Shown: piece after piece, positions 56,130-64,000 of the stretch
Layout: each line of letters starts with the position of its first letter
Position numbering within the stretch: the stretch's first letter is position 1
Assembly (NCBI RefSeq): GCF_002312805.1
Contig: NZ_NMUA01000005.1
Span: 124,001-188,000, forward strand
Length of the DNA: 64,000 nt
Direction: 5' to 3'
Origin: Sphingobium sp. D43FB
GTDB lineage: Bacteria > Pseudomonadota > Alphaproteobacteria > Sphingomonadales > Sphingomonadaceae
Made by a program: the position numbers and the translations under genes
The notes under the pieces: generated by a model
What the model was told of the DNA's origin: nothing
Databases searched by the model: none
What the model saw: the letters and a program-made list of their open reading frames with translations, nothing else

Positions 56130-57464
56130 GTGACTGACGCCATTGCGGGCCGCAAAAGCTGGCTCGACGCCGTGAAACCCTATTTCCGGCCGATGCCTTT
56201 TGTGGCTTTATTGATTGGCATCTCCAGCGGCTTTCCGCTCATGCTCCTGCTCGGCACGATGGGCTATTGGTTATCAAAAGTCGGCATAGAGAAATCGACT
56301 ATCGGCTTCGCGATCGGACTGACGACGCCATATGCCTTAAAATGGTTGTGGGCACCGCTGGTCGATAAGCTGCCAATACCCGGCCTCACACGTCTCTTGG
56401 GACAACGGCGGGCATGGCTATTTGTTGTGCAGGCTCTGTTGTTTGTTTCGATCTGGCTGCTGGGAAGCAGCGACCCAGCCAATCATCTTGGATATTTCGC
56501 AATTTGCGCGATTATCGTCTCTTTCCTGGCGGCCACGCAGGATATCATTATCGACGCCTATCGGATCGAAATCCTCAGCGATGAGGAGATGCCTTACGGC
56601 ACAGCAACCAATCAGTTCGGATATCGACTGGGCGCCTTTTTTTCAGGCGTTGGAACGATCTTTCTGTATTCGTCCGAAACGGGCATCGGACTGGGTTGGG
56701 AAATGGCCTATGGGCTGACAGCTTTTCTCGTTCTCCCCGGCGCATTAGGCGCATTATGGGCAGGCCAGGGCACTTATATCGACCGACATGTTCGGATCGC
56801 CGGACAAAGCCTAGGTGCATGGCTGAAAGAAACAGCACTCAATCCCTTCATCGAATTCCTTGGCCGACGTGGTTCCGTCCTCATCCTACTCTTTGTGCTG
56901 CTGTACAAAGTCGGTGACGCGATGGGCCAAGGCATGTTGAACCCGATGATCGTTGATCTTGGTTTTACCGATGGCGAATTTATTGCGATCAACAAAATCG
57001 TGGGTTTTTGGGGTTTGATAGTTGGTACGGCGCTCGCCGCGCCGTTTATCATGTGGCTTGGAATGGGCAGGTCATTGTTCATTTCCGGCCTGATGATGAT
57101 GTTGAGCAACCTCACGTTCGTTGTTGTTGCGATGGAGGGACACTCCACGCTTTGGCTCACGATTGCGGTTGCGACCGAACAAGTGACAAGCGGAATTGGG
57201 CTCACCGTTTTTGTGACATATCTCTCTGGTCTTTCCAGCTTGGCCTACACAGCCACGCAATTTGCACTATTGTCTTCTTTCGCTGCGGTCGGCCGGACTT
57301 GGCTCGCTGCGCCCGCAGGCATCGCTGCCGAAGGCCTAGGCTGGGTAGGCTTCTGGCTCATGACAGTGGTGGCCGCGGTGCCCGGCATGGTTTTATTGTG
57401 GATATTGTGGCGCAAGGGCTTCGTCGTGGAATCCGTTCGGCAGCCCAGCACTGAGGACGACTAG
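56130..57464 (+). CDS. ampG: AmpG-type muropeptide MFS transporter
   Basis: This 444-residue, twelve-helix permease matches AmpG, which imports anhydro-muropeptides released by cell-wall turnover. Key phrases are GISSGFPLMLLLGTMGYWLS, LTTPYALKWLWAPLVD, AATQDIIIDAYRIEIL and YGTATNQFGYRLGAF. GTG start at 56130 with GGGGGAA just upstream. The G+C content, about 52-55 %, is far below that of neighbours, which may mark horizontal acquisition. Import would complement the L,D-transpeptidase and M23-type proteins encoded elsewhere in the window. Confidence 0.9.
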   Translation: MTDAIAGRKSWLDAVKPYFRPMPFVALLIGISSGFPLMLLLGTMGYWLSKVGIEKSTIGFAIGLTTPYALKWLWAPLVDKLPIPGLTRLLGQRRAWLFVVQALLFVSIWLLGSSDPANHLGYFAICAIIVSFLAATQDIIIDAYRIEILSDEEMPYGTATNQFGYRLGAFFSGVGTIFLYSSETGIGLGWEMAYGLTAFLVLPGALGALWAGQGTYIDRHVRIAGQSLGAWLKETALNPFIEFLGRRGSVLILLFVLLYKVGDAMGQGMLNPMIVDLGFTDGEFIAINKIVGFWGLIVGTALAAPFIMWLGMGRSLFISGLMMMLSNLTFVVVAMEGHSTLWLTIAVATEQVTSGIGLTVFVTYLSGLSSLAYTATQFALLSSFAAVGRTWLAAPAGIAAEGLGWVGFWLMTVVAAVPGMVLLWILWRKGFVVESVRQPSTEDD

Positions 57465-57496
57465 AACGTGGCTTTTGCCGCGACCGACCGCACAGC

Positions 57497-57937
57497 TCAG
57501 CCGCCCGAATAGAGTTCGAGCGGCCGCCCCAGATCGGCATGCGCCTGCGCGACTGCCTGCATGCAGGTGAGCGCGCCCAATGCATGGTCATTGCCGAGCA
57601 GGTCGCTTAATTGTTCATAAGCGGCGTTGGGATCGCGCAACGCTTCGCCCGTTGCCTGCATCAGCATCCCCTCATCCGCGGTCATGCGCGCGCAGCAGCA
57701 GGGCGCAACCAATATCTTGCGGCTGGAGGCGCGGGCGAGTTCCAGCATCATGGCCCGCATCAGCACTAACGGGCGGCGATAGCTGCGCCCGAACGCACCC
57801 AACATGGCGTTGGCGGCATGGGCGTCATTGACGCCCGCGCTGGCCATGCGGCGCATGACGAACAGGAATAGCCGGTTGCCATAGCCCGTCGGCATGGGCC
57901 GGGGCAGATCGATGGGGGAGGTCTCTCCATGAGCCAT
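57497..57937 (-). CDS. Uncharacterised protein with CCC motif
   Basis: The 146-residue, mostly helical protein has a distinctive APCCCARMTADEG segment (three consecutive cysteines) and a downstream LTCMQAVAQAHADLG. It has no signal or membrane segment. I recall similar short proteins as a domain of unknown function in sphingomonads, but cannot name the family with certainty. Convergent with ampG; followed upstream by folC on the same strand after 67 bases. Confidence 0.7.
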   Translation of the reverse strand: MAHGETSPIDLPRPMPTGYGNRLFLFVMRRMASAGVNDAHAANAMLGAFGRSYRRPLVLMRAMMLELARASSRKILVAPCCCARMTADEGMLMQATGEALRDPNAAYEQLSDLLGNDHALGALTCMQAVAQAHADLGRPLELYSGG

Positions 57938-58004
57938 GATGATACGCCTTCTGCGGTGATTGCTCTCCGCAGACTACGCTATTGCGAGTTAGTCGCAAGT
58001 ATAA

Positions 58005-59327
58005 TCAGTCGGGCAATTGCGCGTTTAGTCGCAAAATTTCGCCCGCCAGATAGAGCGAGCCGCCGATCAACAGCTTAGGCGCGGGGTCGCCCTGCGCTGC
58101 TATGGCCGCGATAGCGCATTGTGCATCGGCATGCGCCGTGCAGCCAATGCCCCAGTGTGCCGCGATCGCGGCGAAACGTTCCGCCGGATGATGATCATGA
58201 CCGGGGACGGGCAGCGCATGGATATGGGCGATCCGTCCGGCAAAGGGCGCGAGGAAGGCATCGACATCCTTGTTGGCCAGCATGCCGATAACGAGCTGCA
58301 GCTTGTGGCCTTCCAGCCGGTCCGGCGTGAAGAAGGCGCTGATCGCCTCGCCCGCGCCCGCATTATGCCCGCCATCAAGCCAGGCCGTGGCACCGGCGGG
58401 CAATAGCCCCAGCAGCGGGCCATGGTCGAGCCGCTGGAGTCGCGCGGGCCAATGCGCCCAGAGCGGCGCGGCCTTGAGTGCGGCATCGGAGAGTGGGACA
58501 GCGTTTTGATGGCGCAGCATGGCAAAGGCCAAAGCGGCATTCTGGACCTGATGCGCGCCCGCCAAGCGGGGGAGCGGCGCGTCAATCCGACCCTGATCAT
58601 CGCGATAATGGAGCCGGTCGCGATAGACCGCCGCGTCCCAGCCATCGCCTTGGGCGATCCAGGTGGTGCGCGCCTTGGCGACGGCGTCGATCATCACCGG
58701 GAAGAGCGATTCGGCATAGCGCTGCGTCACCAGAGGCGCGCCGGGCTTGGCGATTCCCGCCTTCTCCGCCGCGATCTGGGCCAGCGTGTCGCCCAAAAAG
58801 GCCTGATGATCGATTCCAAGCTGAGCAATGCCGCAGACGACCGGGCCGGCAATGATGTTGGTCGCGTCGAGACGTCCCCCCAGGCCAACCTCGATGATGC
58901 AAGCGTCGGCGGGATGTTCGGCGAAGGCGAGAAACGCGGCCGCCGTGGTGACCTCGAAGAAGCTGGCTCCGATTCCTTCCGCAATATCCAATACGCGCGC
59001 CAGATAACGGGCGAGCGCTTCGTCGCTGATCAACTGCCCCGACACGCGGATGCGTTCGTTGAAGCGCACCAGATGCGGCGAGGTGAAGACATGAACGGTC
59101 TTGCCATCCGCTTCCATCGCCGCGCGCAGGAAGGCGCAGGTCGACCCCTTGCCATTGGTGCCCGCGACATGGAAAACCGGGGGCAGGGCGCGGTGGGGAT
59201 TGCCGAGCCGCGTCATCAATTGGGTGATGCGCTCCAGCCCCAATATGTCGGCGCCCGGCGATAGCGACCAGAGCCGGTCAAGCTGCGCCTGAACCTGCGG
59301 GTCGTCCGAAACGGCATGATCGGCCAT
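58005..59327 (-). CDS. folC: Dihydrofolate synthase / folylpolyglutamate synthase
   Basis: FolC adds glutamate to dihydropteroate and further glutamates to folates. The 440-residue Mur-ligase-type protein has the P-loop HVAGTNGKGSTCAFLR, HVFTSPHLVRFNERIR, the EVGLGGRLDATN motif and DGGHNAGAGE in the C-terminal domain. It lies 25 bases after accD on the same strand, in the widespread trpBA-accD-folC arrangement. Confidence 0.96.
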   Translation of the reverse strand: MADHAVSDDPQVQAQLDRLWSLSPGADILGLERITQLMTRLGNPHRALPPVFHVAGTNGKGSTCAFLRAAMEADGKTVHVFTSPHLVRFNERIRVSGQLISDEALARYLARVLDIAEGIGASFFEVTTAAAFLAFAEHPADACIIEVGLGGRLDATNIIAGPVVCGIAQLGIDHQAFLGDTLAQIAAEKAGIAKPGAPLVTQRYAESLFPVMIDAVAKARTTWIAQGDGWDAAVYRDRLHYRDDQGRIDAPLPRLAGAHQVQNAALAFAMLRHQNAVPLSDAALKAAPLWAHWPARLQRLDHGPLLGLLPAGATAWLDGGHNAGAGEAISAFFTPDRLEGHKLQLVIGMLANKDVDAFLAPFAGRIAHIHALPVPGHDHHPAERFAAIAAHWGIGCTAHADAQCAIAAIAAQGDPAPKLLIGGSLYLAGEILRLNAQLPD

Positions 59328-59352
59328 AGGCGCGTCCCCCCGGCGCGTTGGT

Positions 59353-60204
59353 TCAGGCAGCGATGCGCGGCGTAAGATAGCCGATCACGCGCGCCAGCGT
59401 ATCGCGCAGTTCATGACGATGGACCACCATGTCGATCATGCCATGGTCGAGCAGATATTCGGCGCGCTGGAACCCTTCGGGCAGCTTCTCGCGGATCGTG
59501 CTTTCAATGACGCGCTGGCCAGCAAAGCCGATCAGGGCATTGGGTTCGGCGATCTGCACGTCGCCCAGCATCGCATAGCTTGCCGTCACGCCGCCGGTGG
59601 TCGGATCGGTCAGCACGACGATATAGGGCAGGCCCGCCGCGTGCAGCTTCTGGATCGCCACGGTGGAACGGGGCATCTGCATCAGCGACAAAATGCCTTC
59701 CTGCATCCGCGCGCCGCCTGCGGCGGTGAAGATGACATAGGGGCAATGATGGGCGATCGCGTCATTGACGCCCTGAATGAAAGCCGCGCCCACGCCCATG
59801 CCCATGGAGCCGCCCATGAAGGCGAAATTTTGCACGCCCAGCACCAGCGGCACATCGTCGATCGCGCCGCGCGCGTTGATCAGCGCGTCCTGATCGCCGG
59901 TCGCGGCGCGTGCCGCGCGGATGCGATCGGGATAGCGTTTGGTGTCGCGGAATTTGAGCGGGTCTTCCTGCACCTGTGGCGTCGGCAGCAGGATGAAACC
60001 GGCGTCGAGGATCTGCTCGAACCGCTCAGCCGGGCCGATGCGGCCATGATGGTCGCAACGCGGGCAGACGGAGAGATTATCCTCCCACTCCTTGATGAAC
60101 AGCATCTCCGAACAGGATGGGCATTTATGCCATAATGTCTCGGCGGTCTGTTCCTTCCGGGCGATGAAGGGGATGGCCTTGCGGACGCGGTTGATCCAGC
60201 TCAT
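59353..60204 (-). CDS. accD: Acetyl-CoA carboxylase carboxyltransferase subunit beta
   Basis: AccD with AccA transfers carboxyl from biotin to acetyl-CoA, the first committed step of fatty-acid synthesis. Its 283 residues include the N-terminal zinc ribbon C28, C31, C47 and C50, and the carboxyltransferase signatures [12 protein letters not shown] and [15 protein letters not shown] 60204 overlaps the trpA stop; longer readings lie in trpA DNA. Confidence 0.97.
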   Translation of the reverse strand: MSWINRVRKAIPFIARKEQTAETLWHKCPSCSEMLFIKEWEDNLSVCPRCDHHGRIGPAERFEQILDAGFILLPTPQVQEDPLKFRDTKRYPDRIRAARAATGDQDALINARGAIDDVPLVLGVQNFAFMGGSMGMGVGAAFIQGVNDAIAHHCPYVIFTAAGGARMQEGILSLMQMPRSTVAIQKLHAAGLPYIVVLTDPTTGGVTASYAMLGDVQIAEPNALIGFAGQRVIESTIREKLPEGFQRAEYLLDHGMIDMVVHRHELRDTLARVIGYLTPRIAA

Positions 60205-61019
60205 GCGGCAGTCTCTTGGATTTTGGGGGTGAGCGCGCCGGACAGGGCGGCGACGAATTGCTGAACGAAGGGTGCAGCGGCATCGCCATGGCTGCCAACG
60301 ATATCGACAATGGCCGAGCCGACGACGACACCATCGGCGATCCGGCCGATGGCGGCGGCCTGTTCGGGCGTGCGGACGCCGAAACCGACCGCGACCGGCA
60401 GGTCCGTGGCGGCTTTCAGACGGCCGACGGCCATGTCGATATTGGCCTGGGCCGCCTGCTGTTTGCCAGTGATACCAGCGACGGAGACATAATAGAGAAA
60501 ACCGCTTGCGCCTTGAAGCACCGCAGGCAGGCGCGCGGTATCGGTCGTTGGGGTGGCGAGGCGGATGAGGTGAACGCCCGCGCCGCGCAGCGCCGGGCCG
60601 ATCTCGGCATCCTCCTCCGGCGGCGCATCGACGCAGATGACGCCATCGACGCCAGCGGCCTTGCACTGATCAGCGAACCAGTCGGACCCGCGCACTAGCA
60701 TCGGATTGGCATAGCCCATCAGCACCAGCGGCGTATCGGGATGCCGCGCACGAAACTCGGCGGCTAGCGCGAAGATATGCTTCGTCTTGGTGCCCGACCC
60801 CAGGCTGCGCAGATTGGCCAGTTCGATCGCGGGGCCATCGGCCATCGGATCGGTGAAGGGCATGCCCAGTTCGATGATGTCCGCGCCACCCGCGACCAGC
60901 GCGTCGAGGATGGCGGGCGTTGCCGCGACATCGGGATCACCGGCTGTCACGAAAGTGATCAGCGCGGCGCGGCCTTGCGCCTTGCAGGTGGCGAAGCGGG
61001 TCGAGAGGCGGTCAGTCAT
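60201..61019 (-). CDS. trpA: Tryptophan synthase alpha subunit
   Basis: TrpA cleaves indole-3-glycerol phosphate and passes indole to TrpB. The 272-residue TIM barrel has the catalytic E50 in [17 protein letters not shown] and D61, plus [10 protein letters not shown] and a phosphate site at [12 protein letters not shown] 61019 is used; a GTG at 61025 overlapping the trpB stop (GTGA) is equally possible. Confidence 0.97.
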   Translation of the reverse strand: MTDRLSTRFATCKAQGRAALITFVTAGDPDVAATPAILDALVAGGADIIELGMPFTDPMADGPAIELANLRSLGSGTKTKHIFALAAEFRARHPDTPLVLMGYANPMLVRGSDWFADQCKAAGVDGVICVDAPPEEDAEIGPALRGAGVHLIRLATPTTDTARLPAVLQGASGFLYYVSVAGITGKQQAAQANIDMAVGRLKAATDLPVAVGFGVRTPEQAAAIGRIADGVVVGSAIVDIVGSHGDAAAPFVQQFVAALSGALTPKIQETAA

Positions 61020-61021
61020 GC

Positions 61022-62263
61022 TCACATTTCCACTCCCAGCGCTTCGGCGACGGTGAAGATGTCCTTGTCGCCCCGGCCGGAAAGGTTGATGACGATGATC
61101 TTGTCCGCATCCATGGTCGGCGCGACCTGTTCGGCAGCGGCGATGGCATGGGCGGATTCGAGCGCGGGGATGATGCCTTCCAGCGCGGAGAGCTTCTGGA
61201 AACTCGCAAGCGCCTCATCGTCCGTGATGGGCATATATTTGACCCGGCCGATCTCGTGCAACCAGCTATGCTCCGGGCCGATGCCGGGATAATCCAGCCC
61301 CGCCGAAATGCTGTGCGCTTCGGTGATCTGGCCATCCTCGTCCTGCAACAGATAGGTGCGGTTGCCGTGGAGGATGCCCGACGCGCCGCCCGCAAGCGAA
61401 GCTGCATGCTTGCCCGTCAGACCTTCGCCCGCCGCTTCCACGCCGATCATCGCAACGTCGGGGTCGTCCAGAAAGGGATGGAACATGCCGATGGCGTTCG
61501 ACCCGCCACCGACCGGCGCGATCAGCATGTCGGGCAATCGGCCTTCGGCTTCCATGATCTGGGCACGGGTTTCCTTGCCGATGATCGACTGAAAATCGCG
61601 CACCATTTCAGGATAGGGGTGCGGACCCGCCGCCGTGCCGATGATGTAGAATGTGTCATGCACATTCGACACCCAGTGGCGCAGCGCGTCATTCATCGAA
61701 TCCTTGAGCGTCGCCGACCCGGAGGTGACCGGAATGACCTCGGCCCCCAGCAGCTTCATGCGGAAGACGTTGGGGCGCTGGCGCTCCACATCCTTGGCGC
61801 CCATGAATATCTTGCATTCCATGCCGAACAGCGCGGCGACGGTTGCGGTGGCGACGCCATGCTGACCAGCGCCGGTTTCCGCGATCACCTTCTTCTTGCC
61901 CATGCGGCGGGCGAGTAGCGCCTGGCCTATGCAATTGTTGATCTTGTGCGCGCCGGTGTGGTTCAACTCCTCGCGCTTCAGATAGATTTTCGCGCCCTTG
62001 CCCGTCGGCGCATTGGCACGCACCGCTTCGGTCAGGCGGCTGGCATAATAAAGCGGATTGGGGCGGCCGACATAATGTTTGAGGAGATGGTCATATTCCT
62101 CCTCGAATGACGGGTCGTCCTTGGCCGCTCGATACACTTTTTCGAGGTCGAGGATCAGCGGCATCAGCGTCTCGGCGACATAGCGGCCACCAAAGGCACC
62201 GAAATGGCCATTGGCATCGGGCTGCGATCGCAGGCTGTTGGGCAAGGTTATCGTGTCGGTCAT
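61022..62263 (-). CDS. trpB: Tryptophan synthase beta subunit
   Basis: TrpB is the PLP enzyme that condenses indole with serine. The 413-residue protein has the PLP lysine K107 in [11 protein letters not shown], the phosphate-binding [10 protein letters not shown], and [12 protein letters not shown]. Full length. The 98 bases between trpF and trpB hold no hairpin-plus-leader peptide that I could identify as an attenuator. Confidence 0.98.
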   Translation of the reverse strand: MTDTITLPNSLRSQPDANGHFGAFGGRYVAETLMPLILDLEKVYRAAKDDPSFEEEYDHLLKHYVGRPNPLYYASRLTEAVRANAPTGKGAKIYLKREELNHTGAHKINNCIGQALLARRMGKKKVIAETGAGQHGVATATVAALFGMECKIFMGAKDVERQRPNVFRMKLLGAEVIPVTSGSATLKDSMNDALRHWVSNVHDTFYIIGTAAGPHPYPEMVRDFQSIIGKETRAQIMEAEGRLPDMLIAPVGGGSNAIGMFHPFLDDPDVAMIGVEAAGEGLTGKHAASLAGGASGILHGNRTYLLQDEDGQITEAHSISAGLDYPGIGPEHSWLHEIGRVKYMPITDDEALASFQKLSALEGIIPALESAHAIAAAEQVAPTMDADKIIVINLSGRGDKDIFTVAEALGVEM

Positions 62264-62361
62264 GATTTCAATCTTTCAGGCATGAAGGGCGGTTCGCTTC
62301 GATCAAGGGAGAAGCGATCAGCGCCATCGTATCCCGATGCGCTCGACAGGAGCGGTGAGCG

Positions 62362-63006
62362 TCAACATGCGGATACCGCTTTGCAGAAGGCCATGATCTT
62401 GTCCACACTCTTGATGCCGGGTGCGCTTTCCACGCCGGAAGATACGTCGATCAGCGGGGCATCGGTTATGCGGACGGCTTCGGCCGCGTTGTCGGCCGAC
62501 AATCCGCCCGACAGGCCCCAGGGCATTGGGATCGAAAGGCCACGCAGCAGCGTCCAGTCGAAGCGCATTCCCATGCCGCCGGGCAAGGCCGCGCCATCGG
62601 GCGTCTTGGCATCGAACAGCAACAGATCGACTGCACCGACATAGGCAGTGGCGGCATCAATGTCTGCGCGGGTTTTGACCGATATCGCCTTCCAGACGGG
62701 CAGGCCGAAGCGCTGGCCGATGGCGGCGACGCGTTGCGGGCTTTCCTTGCCATGGAGTTGCAGCGCGGTGAGCGCGCCGCCGCTGGTCAGTTGGACCAGC
62801 AGATCGTCAGTGGGATCGACCACGACGCCGACCTTTTCCATGTGCGCAGGTGCGATTGCGGCCAGCGCGGCGATCTGGGCCGCATCGACATGGCGCGGGC
62901 TTTTGGCGAAATGGACAAAGCCGATATGGCTCGCCCCTGCGCGCACGGCTGCGCCAACGGTGTCGGGCGTGGAAAGGCCGCAGATCTTGATCGCGAGTCG
63001 GGACAT
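62362..63006 (-). CDS. trpF: Phosphoribosylanthranilate isomerase
   Basis: TrpF rearranges phosphoribosylanthranilate in tryptophan synthesis. The 214-residue TIM barrel carries the catalytic cysteine C9 in IKICGLSTP and the general acid aspartate in LLLFDAKTPDG; the segment GLSGGLSADNAAEA and IDVSSGVES form the phosphate end. It heads the trpF-trpB-trpA-accD-folC run. Confidence 0.96.
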   Translation of the reverse strand: MSRLAIKICGLSTPDTVGAAVRAGASHIGFVHFAKSPRHVDAAQIAALAAIAPAHMEKVGVVVDPTDDLLVQLTSGGALTALQLHGKESPQRVAAIGQRFGLPVWKAISVKTRADIDAATAYVGAVDLLLFDAKTPDGAALPGGMGMRFDWTLLRGLSIPMPWGLSGGLSADNAAEAVRITDAPLIDVSSGVESAPGIKSVDKIMAFCKAVSAC

Positions 63007-63037
63007 GCAGGGGCTTTAGCGGGCAAGTGCGCCCAAG

Positions 63038-63916
63038 TCACATGACCGGTGGGGCAGTGGGCGCATGGCCCGGCTGGGTCAGGTCCATATCATGGAGCGC
63101 CAGCCATTCGTCGGCATGGGTAATGCAGGCCTGCCCCAGAAAGGCGTCGGCCGCCGCGACGATCTCTTCGTCGCTCATCGTCAGCGGGTCGAGCGGCGGG
63201 TGCCAGTGCAGCCGGAAGTGGGGTCCGTTCGTCCGCGCGAGATAGAAGGGCAGGAAGCGGGCATTGACCTTGCGCCCCAGGCGCAACGCGACGGACAGAT
63301 TGCCCGACGGTGGAAGGGTGCGACCCAATTTAGGAAACCAGACCTGAAAATCGCGCCGTTCATCGAGCAGGATATAGAGGCTGGCGCGCGGATGGCTGGT
63401 CAGATGCTTCAATATGCGGCGCGCCGCGCCATCGCCGGTGATGGTTTCGCCCATATAGCTTTGCCGCGCCTTTTGCAGCTGCGCCGCCGTCCTCTCGTCA
63501 CGGGGCGGCGCATAGACGCCGAGGCCCGGTCGGTCGGTCAACGCCTTGCCATGCGCGCCCAGCAAATCCCAATTGCCCAGATGCAACGACAAGGCGAGCA
63601 AGGGGCGTGGTCCGTCCAGCACCGCCTCATAGCCTTCGCGATCGACGACCTCGACATGCGCGTCGTTCACCAGCCGATCGACATTGGCGAGTTCGGCCAG
63701 CGTCCGCCCGATGTTGCGCCAGCGGCGGGTGAGCATCGCTTCCTGCGCGGCCTCGTCCAGATCAGGGCGGAGCAGGGCGAGATTGGCGCGCGCACGGGCA
63801 TCGCGCAGCTTCATGCGCGGGCGCGCGACATGGACGGACAGCCATCCGCCAAGCCAGGAGGCCGAGCGGGCGGGCAGCACCCGCATCAGCGAGAAAAGAA
63901 AGGGGTTGGAGAGCAT
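63038..63916 (-). CDS. LpxL/HtrB-type lysophospholipid acyltransferase
   Basis: This 292-residue acyltransferase of the lipid A late-acylation family has one N-terminal hydrophobic helix and the HX4D catalytic motif SLHLGNWDLLG (H112, D117), with a later LLDERRDF. Family members transfer laurate or myristate to Kdo2-lipid IVA. Sphingomonads are known for replacing LPS with glycosphingolipids, so if this is such an organism the acceptor may differ. It lies 31 bases upstream of trpF and could be co-transcribed. The last 84 bases of the window hold no gene I can support. Confidence 0.88.
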   Translation of the reverse strand: MLSNPFLFSLMRVLPARSASWLGGWLSVHVARPRMKLRDARARANLALLRPDLDEAAQEAMLTRRWRNIGRTLAELANVDRLVNDAHVEVVDREGYEAVLDGPRPLLALSLHLGNWDLLGAHGKALTDRPGLGVYAPPRDERTAAQLQKARQSYMGETITGDGAARRILKHLTSHPRASLYILLDERRDFQVWFPKLGRTLPPSGNLSVALRLGRKVNARFLPFYLARTNGPHFRLHWHPPLDPLTMSDEEIVAAADAFLGQACITHADEWLALHDMDLTQPGHAPTAPPVM

Positions 63917-64000
63917 AAGCCTGCCGTCATACAGCAGGCGGCGAGACGGTAAAGAGGTGCGCGGCGGTCATGATCTGGGTCTGGATTGTCCTTCAGGGAC

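Noticed and set aside
54287..56155. 622-codon version of the pseudouridine synthase
   Set aside because: The first 240 codons lie antisense to the CheY-like regulator; a GTG with a good ribosome-binding site at 55423 explains the gene.
62264..62361. Possible trp attenuator between trpF and trpB
   Set aside because: No leader peptide with tryptophan codons and no convincing alternative hairpins were found.
63970..64000. Start of a plus-strand membrane protein at the right edge (ATG at 63970, hydrophobic codons)
   Set aside because: Only ten codons are in the window and the ribosome-binding site is weak.

Overview
The window is a high-G+C (about 65 %) chromosomal segment of an alphaproteobacterium, most likely a sphingomonad (Sphingobium/Sphingomonas type). 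Pointers are the nuo operon layout, the trpF-trpB-trpA-accD-folC order, an rnj-DUF1467 pair, a TipN-like coiled-coil protein, and G+C-rich palindromic repeats of the kind scattered through Sphingomonadales genomes. The taxonomy is inferred from gene content, not from a search. No phage, transposase, CRISPR array, rRNA or replication origin is visible, and every gap between genes is under 300 bases.

1-11067 (minus strand): a urea-nitrogen unit. An exported ureohydrolase is followed by ureD, ureA, ureB, ureC, ureE, ureF, ureG, then a hybrid histidine kinase whose N-terminal half is an NCS1-type permease, then a response regulator that runs off the window edge. From ureE to the regulator the genes overlap. 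The proposed logic is: periplasmic urea release, cytoplasmic urea hydrolysis, and transporter-based sensing of a related compound.

11347-23087: mixed housekeeping genes. They comprise a MauD-like protein with a two-subunit molybdenum hydroxylase, rlpA, tRNA-His, hisI, a lipoprotein, a YitT-type membrane protein, an Asp/Asn beta-hydroxylase-like protein, an MFS exporter, an L,D-transpeptidase with an M23-type protein, efp, and an inositol monophosphatase closed by a terminator.

23216-38648: a complete 14-subunit complex I operon, nuoA-N with separate nuoC and nuoD. Three small extra ORFs lie inside it. Two palindromic repeats also lie inside it, and both keep a reading frame open across the gene junction. 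BirA, CoaX, RNase J and a DUF1467 protein follow to 42063.

42108-49457: a 1062-residue membrane-anchored coiled-coil protein with four exact-length 58-residue repeats faces a four-gene operon. That operon encodes an Hpt-like protein without its histidine, a nucleotidyltransferase-like membrane protein, a probable DUF2336 protein, and a sensor kinase without its phosphoacceptor histidine. This degenerate phosphorelay set is the most unusual part of the window.

49462-64000: uvrD, a GFA-type zinc protein, an NsrR-like regulator with a single-domain globin and a likely operator between them, rsmD, a RluB-type pseudouridine synthase, a CheY-like regulator, a low-G+C AmpG-type transporter, folC-accD-trpA-trpB-trpF on the minus strand, and an LpxL/HtrB-type acyltransferase at the edge.
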